Shown one piece after another: positions 37,642 through 49,910 of a stretch of 64,000 bases of DNA. Below the pieces are notes generated by a model, which worked only from the letters and a program-made list of their open reading frames with translations, ran no database searches and was not told the origin of the DNA. Source of the stretch: Myoxocephalus aenaeus. Its lineage: Eukaryota > Chordata > Actinopteri > Perciformes > Cottidae. The translations under genes were made by a program, and so were the position numbers. Within the stretch, counting starts at the first letter, position 1. Each line of letters opens with the position of its first letter. The stretch is from NCBI GenBank assembly GCA_038501785.1, contig JBAMJR010000189.1, positions 2,511,501 through 2,575,500 on the forward strand, written 5' to 3'.

Positions 37642-39123
37642 AGAGAGAGAGAGAAGGATGCCTCTCCCACAGCCATGGTGTGGTGCAGAGACACAGATAT
37701 ATGCTTCCACTCCTCGACCTATTGATCCACGCACTGGATGACGAACACTCGGTGGATGAGGAGAATGGCTTGGGTTCACTTTCAATGAGATTGCAGAGCG
37801 AGAGGGGGATGGGGGTTACCTGCCACCGACATTTTACAACATCCATCCAATCATAGCCTCTCTGTGGCCAGCGCAACGTGACTGGAGAGAGTGTTGCAGC
37901 ATCGTATGGAATAATCAGGGCTGGGGATACTGGATAACTCATAAAAACTGAAACAAATGCAAGGATATTATATTTGGACCTGTGGCATTAAACATTAAAG
38001 ATCATTAGAGAGTGACCAGTTTGTTTCCTATTTAAGTAAACACAATATTCTTTATAAGTACTAATTGTTCAGGAAATCATATTCCACTCGTTGACCTGAT
38101 AGAATCAGGTTCAATATGGACAATTGACAATCAAAAGACATTTGATACAGTAAACTTTATGCAATAAATGTGAGGCTATTGGGTGTGATAACCTAGCTCA
38201 GCAGTTAGTTGGCTTAATTTTTACCTCAGTAATCATATCCAGCGTGTAGATATTAATGGCACCTTATCGGATCCAGGAGTGGTCACGTGTGGTGGTCCGC
38301 AGGGCTCAATCTTGGGAACCAACAATGACAAAAAATTCTTAATGCTAGTTTAACATTTTTTTTGTGTTAATTTGGAGCGGGCCAAGATCACCTTGGAAAT
38401 GAACAAGTAAATTGAGCTTTTGGACATTACGTTGTGGGAGAATTCATGGTTGGAATCTTTAAGCCATTGCATAAATCTGACTCTACAAAGTAACAACTGG
38501 TGAGTAAAAGATACTCAGTTATTAATATGATCACAATTACAGGCACAATGGGTCGTTGGCCAATGGGGACAAGGGTCGTAGAAGAAGTCGCCTGGCCCTC
38601 TACAAGAGACCGAAAGCCAACGGCGTCAAACCTGATGTCATCCACAATGTCTCAACCCCTCTGGTGTCAAAGGTGAGTTACATTAACCGCAGTATGTTAG
38701 CATTGTCATGGTGAGCATGTTTATGTTAGCATTTACCCCAAAGCACTGCTGTGCCGAACTGTATGCGTATACTGTTAATATAATGTATTGTATATATGTT
38801 CTGAATGATTGTGTACATTTTGTCACACAGTACCTGAACATTAATGTATCTCTCATAACAAGAAATCAGCTGATGATATGATATCAGTCATTTTATTTGG
38901 AGCTAGCATTGTCCCTCCAGAACAGGAAATGTCCTCTGGTAGATCGTGCTGAAGGCCAGACCTTCAGCTCTCCTTGTCATGTGACCTGGATAATGTCTTT
39001 TCCATTGGCAGGCACTCAGCAACAAAAGCCAGCACAGCATCTCCTACACACTGTCACGGAGCCACTCTGTCATTGTGGAGTACACCCATGACACCAACAC
39101 AGACATGTTTCAGGTCAGTGTTT

Positions 39124-39174
<51 letters not shown>

Positions 39175-42100
39175 GTGCCATACCAACTCCGCATTTTAGC
39201 TGTGTGACCTACTGCAGAAAAGGACACTGGAAGTCAAAAAAAGAGTCCTGTTAGCTGTAAGAAGGCCTTTAGAAAGTACCATAAAAGGGTGGGAGACCCA
39301 CACTTCCCGCCAAGCCAACAAACACCAACAATTGTTTACTTAATTCTGGAAACATTAGGGAAAGTTAATTGACCCTTTTCGTTAAGTTCCGCCCCATCGA
39401 ACGTAGACTGGCTAATCGTAGCGTAGCATAGGCCGACTCCGACGAGGGTCAGACCACTAGCCGGCTGTGCTCCACAGTGTTTGGACGCATTAAAGAGGTT
39501 AGCCGTTTCTCCCAGTCTAAGATAGGCCAACCACGTCCTGGCCCATTGTATACTTAATTCCTACCTTCTACGTTGAGTTATTACGTCCTTGCTGTCTCAC
39601 AATGAAAACTTGACAGATCAATTGGCTGGTGAACCATCCATAATATATACAGACATGCATTTTTGTGATTAAAAACATATTGTAAGCTTTTTTTTTTGTT
39701 TCCTCACTCGGGAGTGAACTTGAGTTCCTCCTGGTAAGTAATGCAGCGTTTGTGTCTGGGGCTTTTATTGTGAAAGGTAAGAACGGAAGGAGTAATGCTG
39801 AATTCACATGGAATCAGGCATTTTAGTGAGTGACAGCAGTAAAGTTAGGTGAGGCTATTCCTTTGTAAGTATTTAGTCAAACAGTAGCTGAAGCTGTCAG
39901 GTCTAGAGTAGAGTCAGAGCAGCAGAGCGCTGAGGGCATCAGCAATGAAGAGGAAGCACCGGAGAGAACGCATCGGGCAGAAGGGAAGACACAAGACTAA
40001 GGAGATCAAACATACGGGAGAAGATGAGTCAGCCCTTGTCTGCTCTCAGTAGCTCACAGTTGTTTTTTTTCCAACCACCTTCGCTCAACTTCAAGGAGAT
40101 CCATACAAGGCCATGACTCCAGCAGACACAACCAACAGGGCTACTCCAATCTATCCATGCCTGTCTGCCTGTCTGCCTGTCTGTCTGTCTGTCTGTCGGT
40201 CTGTCGGTCTGCTGTGTTTTGGGTCATTTCCCCCACATGGTTTGTTCTGTCCATGTTTATAGATATGCTAGATATGTTTCTTCCTCCTCCCGGATACAAC
40301 GGAGGCAAATGGGATTCATGTGGTTCAAATTCGTTGGATTGTAGACATTAATTAATTATCAGGGGAAACCGACCAAATTGAACAAAAAGGAGCCGAAATG
40401 ATAAAAAAAAGGCCCCAAACTATCTTTATGCATGCACTCAAATAATAATAAGGAGCCCAAATGGGTGGAAAACCCACCCAATCTGGCAATGCTGTGACAC
40501 AATGGCACTTTTGGTCACCATTGAGGGAAGTTTTGGTTGATTTAGTATTCCAGACAGAATAACCCTTATTATACGTCTTTTGGTCGTTGCTTTATGATTT
40601 TGATTCCCCTCTCTGGCCTCTCTCAGATTGGTCGGTCCACGGAGAGCATGATCGACTTTGTGGTGACGGACACGGCGGGCGGTGGCAGCGGTCAGGGTGG
40701 GGGCTCAGCCGGGGAGGGCGGCGGCGGAGGCCAGTCGGCCCAGAGCACCATCTCCCGCTACGCCTGTCGCATCATGTGCGAGCGCAGCGCTCCCTACACT
40801 GCGCGCATCTACGCCGCCGGCTTTGACTCCTCCAAGAACATCTTCCTGGGGGTGAGTGTTCTCCCTCGTGGGCGCTGGGGCCTCTCATGGTATAAAAAAA
40901 CTAAAAACGCTTGGGGACCGGTAACCACGGGAATCATGGTGAGAGCAACATCAGGGATGTTATTGTGCCACCCACGGGTGACATCATAGCTGTGAGGAAG
41001 GGTGTCAGTGTATGGGTCCGTCTAACCCTGTGTTTAACGTTAAATCGCTATGAATTGTGGGTAACTCCCTCAGTCTGTCTGTCTGTCTGTCTGTCTGTCT
41101 GTGGGTATATCCCAAGTCTCTAAATTGCATCCCCATTTCCCTCACTTGCGTCCTTTCCTTGCGTCTTAGTCCCTCCCACCAGGGATGCATGGAGAGACGC
41201 AAGGGGTACATCCCAAGTCTCTAAATTGTCGTTTCCTCGCTCCTCGATCCTCGATTGAACCGGAAGTGGTTCAGCGCCGCCATCTTGACGGCCGTCCCAA
41301 AGCTCTTATTCGGCTCGGAGGAGTGAGGATCGAGGAGCGAGGAGGGAAATCGGAGGAGTCATGATCGAGGAGCCCTGAGAGCGGGCTTCCAGGAAGTGTT
41401 TTAACGCTGGACACGCCCCCTCACTGTTCATCTGTTATGTGATTGGACGCTGCAGCTGAGCAGACTGATCGCTGGAGTTTCATACCAGAGACGATCACAG
41501 ATTAAACTCAAGCTATATATTAAATCTGTTTTCTTATTCACAATCTGGTTAAAATATGTTCATTGTACGTCTGAACAACAAAAGGACCACAAACAACTGT
41601 CTTCAAAGATTTGATCTGTTGTTTCCCTCAATAACTTGTATTATGTATGTAATTAAAATCAGAGAGCTGGAGAGAGGAAACACTTTTTACAACACGTAAT
41701 GAAGAGAAACCATATTTATATTGTGGATTATTTTATAATGATGTCACAATCAGAATTTCAAAACATACAGACGTAAATAATAAATAAATAAGACGCATTC
41801 CGCCGGTAAAAATCGATCCTGCGCGTAGAAGCAGAACACAGAAAAGTATATAAATACTCAATGCAGTTTATTAAACGGTAACAGACGACAGAGAAAACAT
41901 CTCCACTCTGACACTCATGATAACTTTGTCTTTATTAATATAAGTAGTAGTTTAACACCATTAAATCAACTGAAAACATACGATCATTTTTATCAATATT
42001 TTAAGTGCATTTTTATTGGAATGTTCGCTAAAAACTCTCCAGACAAAACTCCGTCAGCTGTTAAAGTGACTGACAGCTGATCAGATGTGATCAGCTGTCA

Positions 42101-43074
42101 GTCGGCTGCAGTCATCAGAAAAAAACGTAAAGCGACGTCGGTTTCTGATGACTGCGGCTGACTGACAGCTGATCACATCTGATCACCGTTTAACAGCTGA
42201 CGGAGTTTGTGTCCGTAAACATGATCATCGGAACAGAATTGTTCTCTGCTCCAGACAGTTTTAGCGAACATTCTAATAAAAATCCACTTAAAATATTGAT
42301 TAAAAATGATCGTATAATGTTTGCAGTTGATTTAATAGTGTTAAACTACTACTACTACTACTAAAGACAGTTATCATCACTGTCAGAGTGGAGATGTATT
42401 CTCTGTAGTCTGTTACCTGTTAAACAAACTACATTGAGTATTTATACACAGAGTGTGGTATTTATACTGTGTTCTGTGTCCTGCTTATACGCGCAGGATC
42501 GATTTCTACCGGTGGAATGCGTCTTCTTTTTTTATTATTTAGGTCTGTATGTTTTGAAATTCTGATTGTCACATCATTATAAAATAACCCAGAATATGAT
42601 TATGGTTTCTCATATTTTTTTAGGCTCAATGTTTCAGGATAAACTTAAATGTGACTGAATGAAAGGACGATACATGTTGTAAAAAGTGTTTAACCAGATG
42701 GTGAATCTGAAAACAAATCTAATATATAGCTTGAGTTTAATCTGTGATCGTCTCTGGTATGAAACTCCAGCGATCAGTCCGCTCAGCTGCAGCGTCCAAT
42801 CAAATAACAGATGAACAGCGAGGGGGCGTGTCCAGCGTTAAAAGACTTCCTGGAAGCCTGAGCTCGGGGCTCCTCGATCATGGCTCCTCCGAGATCCCTC
42901 CTCACTCCTCACTCCTCCCCGAATAAGAGCTTTGGCACGGCCGTCAATATGGCGGCGCAGAACCACTTCCGGTTCAATCGAGGAGCGAGGAGCGAGGAAA
43001 CGACAATTTAGAGACTTGGGATGCACCCTATGTGACCTGGCTCAAGAAAGCATGCAGAGGAAGGAGCAGTGTTC

Positions 43075-43146
<72 letters not shown>

Positions 43147-46100
43147 CTGGGCGGATGTAACTGTCTCAAGCTATTGGAGATGTGTCTGGTCAGATAACCG
43201 GTCAGTGGACATACGTCATGTTATACTTCAGTCCTTTGTAACGTATTTAGTTCTTCTGCTATGATAATATTGTTCTAACCAAAATAGATAATTGAGATCT
43301 GGGAATTAGAGGGTTGCTGTTGGCTTGTTGCCAACCGGCTCGCTCATTTCTCACTGTTGGACCTATTTTTAGAGACAAAAGCCACGCTCCTCCGAGCTCT
43401 TACTTTGAAGAGTACAATATTATCATAATATGCCACCGAGGATAAGGATAAGGCTTTGTATTGTCATCGTAAAAAGAAGCAACGATATAACAACATAACC
43501 GGTGGTCAAAGCTACAAAATACAAACCAAAATTGCAATCCCTCCATTTGATCACAATTGCATCATCACTGGTTGGAGAGACTGCCAGGACTACGATGGGA
43601 AGACGCCACTTGGAATGAACCAGAATGACCCTAAAATAGAAAGGAGCGCTCCGCTTGTGTTCATTAACGCCATTGTGCTCCATCAAGCTGTCTCAGCACA
43701 ACACTCTCTTGCTGTATCTCCAGTTCAGTGAGTCTGGAGCCTCCTCACGCCACAGTTTCGCTTACAGCTAGCGGCCAATTATAAGAAGACCCCAACCCTA
43801 TCCCATCTGAGTATTGGAATGGCATTTGAAACATGCCATTTTCCCCAATGAACAAACCAGAGAGTACTGTACTCAGTTATCAGACTCTTCTTTGATATTC
43901 AAAAGTTTCCAACCCTCTGTGGATAGCTGGCGGGGCGGGGCGGTCTAAAACGTGACATGTACTGTAGGTGCACCGAAGCCATGCTAGCCAATAATAGCTT
44001 TCTCATGATATGACGTCATCCCATGCAAGATTCATCAGGAACCCCGACAACTAGGCCAGCAGTCAGAGAGATAACGTCAGCACCAGTGCTCAGCTCAACA
44101 CACACACACACACACACACATCATGACGGAGGCTTGTATAACTCCTCCATCAGGACTACATTACTACATTCATGCTGATATACAGACCAAATATTGTCCT
44201 TTTTATTCAAAGTCAGTCTCTGAGGTTCACCTCTGAACTGTTTGATGGATGAGATTGTGTCGTTGATAAATAATGCATGAGAAGTTTCAGTCCTCAAGAT
44301 TTCATCACTTCCTCCTTTGTCAGACCCTTCCGGTCCAGAGCTTGGAGGAGGAAGTGACATCACAGCATACGATTAGTTTGAATAAATCAAGAGAGAAGTA
44401 GTCATTTTCTCATTGACTTCTATACAACCACAGGAGTCGCCCCCTGCTGGCCAGTAGAGAGAATACACATTTTAAGATATTTCCACATTGGCTTGGCCTG
44501 GATGTATGTACACACCCTGTGCAACGTTTAAGACATGCTTAAAATATTGTTACATGTTTGATACCAAATACACATATCAAGAGACAGCTTAGCAATTCAT
44601 GTTTTGTTTTTTTGCAGTAAATAGAGTTTCTGGTTTTGGTCTCCACCTCCTCCTGAGAAACACATCTGTCTATTTAGCTGCTGAGTGTTCCACTGTGTGA
44701 AGCAGCTCGTCTCTAACGGTGTCGTCTGTTGTTTGGTGCAGAGCAGGTAGAGAACAGGGGCTTTATCAGAGCCTTTTCGCTTAGATAAGCTGATGAGAAC
44801 GCATGAGGGGCCTGAACCCAAACAGGACATGTGGGACCCATAAAAACCAAAACAATGAGCTTGTATTTTAAATCCAGCACTGTTTACAAGCCAACGAGGC
44901 TGAAAGGAAAGTGCAGAGTTGATGATAATTTGTCTTTACAAGTGACACCTTTCACATTACACAGTCGTTGTTCACATGGTGTAATAAGAGCAGCTTTAAA
45001 GGACCAGTCTGTAGGACTTAGTTGCATTTAGTGCCAAATTGAAGAGCCAGTGTTTGGTTTGTCCTTTCTTGGCTACTGTAGAAACATGGCGCACTCCGTG
45101 AAGAACGCGCTTCCTGTCGAGGTATGACGGGCTCATTCTAAGCTAAAAAAAACACAAGGATGCTTAGTTTCAGGTGAATTCAAACATATTTATGAATATT
45201 ATATTCCATTTCTGCTAAGAGCTACCCTAGCTAAATGCTAAACACTGGTCCTTAAAGTTTGGAAACTTTTTTTATCTTTAGCCTTACACGTTAATGTTGA
45301 ACACATCCAGTGACATTCTTCTTTCCTCCAACAGTTCCAAAGAACTTAATCTCAAGGCGTTTCTTTTACAACTGCCTTGGCCCTTTGAAAGCTTTTTTTT
45401 GTAATTATTAATGAAGCTACACATGGCAGAAATTAGCTTTTTCATTCCATCTGAGCTAATTTGTGTTCCTAATACAGCCTTTGGTTCTCTCAGGGATGGG
45501 TTCCTTCTTAAGCGTGGGCGCGTCTCCAGGCATTAGTCAGCACAGTAGTCATTCTGTATGAGCTAAATATAGCAGCAGAGAAAAGCAGCGTTGGCGGTTC
45601 TTCTCGCCAGCCACCTCTGACATCTACCTCCACTATCATCCCTCTGTGCCTCCTCAACATCCCTCTAACCTTTACGTCGGCCTCTCCGTGTGTGTTGGTG
45701 TGTGTCTCTCAGGAGCGCGCTGCTAAATGGAGGACGTCGGACGGCCTGATGGACGGCCTGACCACCAACGGGGTGCTGGTGATGCACCCGGCGGGAGAGT
45801 TTGTGTCTGAGCCGGCTCCGGGCGTCTGGAGGGAAATCTCCGTTTGTGGAAACGTCTTTGCCTTGAGGGAGACTCGCTCGGCCCAACAGAGGGGGAAACT
45901 GGTAAGACTAAGGGCTGATGGGGAAATTAGTCCCAGGTTTTACCCGATATGGTCACAAAGTTTGAGGTCACTGAACTTGATTTGACCCATGAACTGCAGA
46001 GATTTCTGTAGAAATTGGTTCCTTAATGTAATGTAAAGAAGTGAACATCCTGGTACTGCAGAACCTGGCTGTCTTATATACTTTGCATTATTTTAAAGAT

Positions 46101-47409
46101 GGTAGGAAATGGAGTCCTCTATAATGCTATGGAATCTTGTCCCTTTTCCCCATTGGTGTAAATCTCGCACCACTTTGTCCAGACATTTCCTGACGTGACC
46201 CCAAGGGGTTGTCAGCGTCGCAGTTACCGCGAATGTATGGATTCCCTCGATACCAGCATGATCACATTACATCATAAAATGTTTGAATGTTTTAGCTCTA
46301 TAGACAGTTATACCCCAACAATCTTTAGGTCCCTGCTCAGGGGTCAATGGTCGGCCACTGTAACTCACAAGGCTGGCTCACCAGTACTGTACCTTCATTG
46401 TTGGTAGAAATCAACCCACAAATGCAGTGTCATCTGCAAACTTAAACAACTTGACAGGGAGTGGGAGATGCAGTCTTTTGTAAAAAGTTGTGAACAGCAG
46501 TAGACGGCCACGTGCACCCTGTCCAAACTGTCACAGGAACTATTCTTAACTGACGATTGGATCTGTAAATGTGATGCGTACATGCTGGTGATGATGGTAT
46601 TTTGAGGGAAGCCACTTACAATAGATGGGTGAACTATAACTGGTGCAGCACAGTGCCATCATGTGGTGGTACGGAGGGGAACTGCTAAAAGACTCCCTTG
46701 TACAGAGTGTGGGACTGCACTGGGTGGGCGCCCAGTGCAGTCCCAGTTTAACGAACCCCTCCAGTGTAAAACAAATCACTTTGTCTTCTTCTTCTCTTCT
46801 CCTCTCGAGGTGGAAAATGAGTCCAACACCCTCCAGGACGGCTCACTGATTGATCTGTGTGGGGCTACCCTGCTGTGGAGGACCCCCACCGGACTGCGCC
46901 ACACCCCCACCCTCAAACAGCTGGAGTCCCTCCGCCAGGAGCTGAACGCCGCCCGGCCCCAGTGTCCCGTGGGCTTCAACACCCTGGCCTTTCCTAGTCT
47001 GGCCCAGCGTGAGATCGTCGACAAGAAACAGCCCTGGGTCTATGTCAACTGCGGCCACGTACACGGCTACCACAATTGGGGCTACCGCAAGGAGAAGGGT
47101 CCCGCCGGTCCCGGGGGCACGGCGCCAGGCAGTACCGGGGAGAGGGAGTGCCCCATGTGCCGGCGAGTGGGCCCCTACGTGCCGCTGTGGCTGGGCTGTG
47201 AGGGAGGATTGTACCTGGATGCCGGGCCGCCTACTCACGCCTTCTGCCCCTGCGGCCACGTATGCTCCGAAAAGACAGTGGCGGGGTGGAGCCAGATCCC
47301 GTTGCCCCACGGCACCCACGCCTTCCATGCTGCCTGCCCCTTCTGTGGCACCTGGTTGACAGGGGAGCAGGGCCACATCAAACTCATCTTCCAAGGCCCC
47401 GTCGACTGA
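37050..47409 (+). CDS. peli3: Pellino-3 type E3 ubiquitin ligase, complete, six coding exons
   Basis: Pellino proteins bind phosphorylated IRAK kinases through an FHA domain and ubiquitinate them with a C-terminal RING-like domain, in Toll and IL-1 receptor signalling. Exons: 37050-37222, 38543-38672, 39012-39113, 40627-40851, 45713-45901, 46810-47409. All phases join, giving 1419 bases and 472 residues (human PELI3 about 469). The start MVLEGSSEA matches the human N terminus MVLEGN; the in-frame ATG at 37035 upstream is less likely. The FHA region covers roughly residues 45-280 (KYGELIVLG, SISYTLSRSHSVIVEYTHDT, CGATLLWRTP). The RING-like part has CGHVHGY at 354, CPMC at 387-390, CPCGHVC at 419-425 and CPFC at 449-452. 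Residues 152-171 are a Gly/Ser-rich insert longer than in the human protein as I recall it. Confidence 0.96.
37560..37650. repeat. (GT)n then (GA)n microsatellite in peli3 intron
   Basis: About 39 GT units followed by about eight GA units, between the first and second coding exons. Confidence 0.95.
39125..39170. repeat. peli3: (CA)n microsatellite beside the peli3 exon 39012-39113 donor
   Basis: The repeat begins about 11 bases after the GT of the donor at 39114 and has about 23 units. Confidence 0.92.
40157..40212. repeat. CTGT/CTGC tetranucleotide repeat
   Basis: Imperfect tetranucleotide repeat upstream of the peli3 exon at 40627. Confidence 0.85.
41028..41205 (+). repeat. Prefix of the fold-back family with CTGT repeat
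   Basis: The phrase tttaacgttaaatcgctatg and the following gtgggtaactccct recur at about 53561-53600 in front of the second copy. A CTGT repeat (41071-41101) follows, then a terminal-like stretch (gggtatatcccaagtctcta, about 41103). After this comes cttgcgtcctttccttgcgt, matched inversely by gagagacgcaagg at 41190-41204. Confidence 0.6.
41206..43029. mobile_element. Fold-back (palindromic) element in peli3 intron 5
   Basis: The first half reappears inverted in the second half. Examples: ccaagtctctaaattgtcgt at 41213 with its complement ending at about 43020, gtttcataccagagacgatc at about 41480 with its complement near 42748, and gcgcaggatcgatt near 42495 with its complement near 41810. The arms are about 0.9 kb and the loop is about 20 bases (42122-42141). 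Arm identity looks high with small indels. No ORF of note is present. The ends resemble cut-and-paste element termini (gggtacatcccaag). The superfamily is not known to me. Confidence 0.82.
43079..43145. repeat. (GT)n microsatellite
   Basis: About 33 GT units directly downstream of the fold-back element. Confidence 0.95.
43146..45712. other. Rest of peli3 intron 5
   Basis: No exon was recognised. A short CA repeat lies at 44099-44120. The remaining sequence has no clear feature. Confidence 0.45.
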
Positions 47410-47617
47410 GGACACCCGGGGGGCACAAGTGACGGTGGACGCGCTGAGTAAAGAGCGTGTGCTAGAACAAAAATCTGAACACTCAAGTGTGGGACGAAGG
47501 AGAAAGCACCGATGATAAATCCAAGAAAAGGACCGCTGACATGATGAACTGAATGTGCCGTGCAATAGTAGATTGCCAAGGCTTCAAATGGAATATGAGG
47601 TGTATGGAGAATATGTA

Positions 47618-47623
47618 AATAAA
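47618..47623 (+). terminator. peli3: peli3 polyadenylation signal
   Basis: AATAAA lies 209 bases after the stop codon and is followed by GT-rich sequence (ttgtgttg). It is the first such signal downstream, implying a short 3'UTR. Confidence 0.7.
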
Positions 47624-47644
47624 TTGTGTTGAAATGAGCATGCG

Positions 47645-48785
47645 TCGAGTGATCTTTTGTTCTGCCCAGTCTCAGCCCCACACCCCATTTGACTGGACGA
47701 CAGCAACACCAAAGAAACAAAAACCATGTTGGCAGCTGCCTGCGAGGCTCGGCGAGCTCAAAGGAAGGTGAAACAAAGGAAGGTGAAAACAAAGGTGAAT
47801 TCCCCAAACTTTCCAGCGTAGAAATTCATCACAATTTAAAAAGTGACCTGTAGAATTTTCTTGTAAACAAACCTTACATTTTTTTAAATCCAGCACTTTT
47901 AGTCAGTCACTTCACTGTCTTTGTTGGCGTACTTTAGTTTACCTCGGTGTGTCGCTGCCACCTGTTGACCAGTGGAAAGTGTGAAACCACTGGCAGGACA
48001 CTGTAGGTGTCAAACAAGCCGATGGGTTGATCCCAGTTGGGAGGTGGATTCAAATGTACAAAAGAAAACAGCTGTGTTGTTGTTTTTCCCCTTTAACGCA
48101 CAGACTTCCTGTTTCCGCCCGGACCATTTCTACGATATCAACCATTCTTTGATGTGTGCGCCAGGTGCACTCAAGTGGTTCGGATGATCTGGCAAAACTG
48201 TCCGACTGCTCGGGTTTCTCGACCCACCTGACTTCGTTGTCTTAGCGCGTCACTCGGTGAGCACGATGCGATCATCACATCGTGGCGAGCTGCAGACTCC
48301 ACAGAGTATCTCTCAGCCTTTGCTCCCCAGTTTGCAGCGGCCCCATCGAGCTAAAAATAACTCAAGGTCACCGAGCACCCTGTGGTGCCTCCCCACCAGG
48401 GGGGAGGAGGCAGCTCTGTCATCAGGAGAGCTACACGGCACCTTTTCAACACCAAAGGAAATGTTGAACAAAGCACTGACGAAGCCTTCAGCTTGTCCAG
48501 AGTGAAGAACTCCACCAGAGCTGCACCTGCACACACATCTCCAACACTTGCATATTCTGGATTGGATATGAGCTCATATTGCTCATCATGTGATATCTGC
48601 TGAAAAGGTCACGCTGCAGAGCGGACGCAGAGGGCCGCTGCCATCCCACCAGAGCTGCCGCAGGGTTGTAGTTTTATTACATCTGTGCCATACCCCCGAA
48701 CATCAACTGGCAATATTCAATGTCAAGTATCTCTTCATTTGCCCTCCGTTTGACACGGTGATGTACTACAGCTTAAACAGATGAA
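47645..48785. other. Region between the peli3 3' end and a promoter-like duplicate
   Basis: No gene was recognised. Several short frames overlap without conserved motifs. Confidence 0.4.
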
Positions 48786-48935
48786 ATGATCCATGTCTAC
48801 TGGTGATGTGACGCTTTGTGCTACCTAGAGTGTGTGTACGATGTATATAAAGGGGGAGGGGCTTATAGAGGCAGGTGACTCTCTGGTCTCGCCCTGTTCA
48901 AGAATCAGGGTGGACCAGTCTCACAGGTAGCAGAG
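48786..48935 (-). repeat. Duplicated promoter/exon-1 block (copy 1), no gene attached
   Basis: Closely related to 52033-52165. Both contain catccatgtct-ctggtgatgtga, tttgtgct-cc, gtatataa-ggggg, aggggcttatagaggcaggt, gactctctggt and agggtggaccagtctcacag. Read on the minus strand it has the same TATA-like motifs and an ATGGAT start. After those six bases the sequence diverges and soon meets a stop (24 codons at most), so no functional gene follows. Confidence 0.75.
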
Positions 48936-49910
48936 GAATTATATTTTACAACTTGACGATGGAGACCACGTACTGTATTGTGTGTATGTAAGAAACATCC
49001 CTAATGACTGTCGAGAAAATGATGCTTTCATTACAATTTTAGATATCTGTCAATGTGCACGATATCTCAGCTACTGGCCGGGTTGACGTCACATCTGGCC
49101 AACACGGTTAAGACCCCATCCGGACCAAAGTAAGGAACTTTAGTGGGACTTGATCAGTGAATATTAACATCAATAAAATAATTGTTGTGCTTGGGCTCTG
49201 CTGCCAAATGAAAACCAGTCTTCACAATATTAGCTTTGGCCATAAACACAAGGCTGTAGTATGTGCACCTGTAAAGTATACTGTAGATAATATTACTAAT
49301 AGTTTATGTCAATCCATTGCTTTCCGACTGATTAGTGTTGTAACTAAACCTTGACTGAGACACGAGATGATCGTTGTCTTATTTAAAACAATGAGTCTGT
49401 GAGAAGTGCTCATATTGTCTGGATGCCCCACAGAGCTGCTGCTAGGCATTCATTTGTTCAGCTTTGTTTATACTCGCATTTGGGTATAAATAAATGGCTC
49501 TATAGCGCCTCCTAGAGATGTTGTTATGTTTGAACGCCCACAGATGATGTTTAGTGCGTCTGTCTGGATCAGTCCACCAATCAGGTGAGCTGCAGGCTTC
49601 AGCTTTGATTTATGTTAAATTGAATCAATGTTATGAATTATGAATAGATTTTTATTTATGTTTCCATATAATAACCCCCTTTAGTAAAGTTTCAACAGAT
49701 CACAGTCAGTACATTCTCATGGTGTAAAACCAGTAAAGAAAACACAAACATGGGCCTCACCAACTGGTAACGTTTAGTTTAATAGCTCTATTCTCCTTTT
49801 AATGATTTCAAATCATTAGAAAATATTGAAAGCATTGATTCTCCCCCAGTCAGCAGGCGGAGGTGTGTTGGTCTGGAGCTGATTCAGGATGTGGTCTGCA
49901 GGGTCTTTAT
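48936..49910. other. Flank and possible 3'UTR of the small charged-protein gene
   Basis: Minus-strand AATAAA signals lie just after the stop (about 49905-49910) and near 49647. No other feature was found, and the real 3' end is not decided by sequence alone. Confidence 0.4.

Noticed and set aside
46843..47807. Long minus-strand frames opposite the last peli3 exon
   Set aside because: They are antisense shadows of a GC-rich coding exon with strong Pellino homology on the plus strand.
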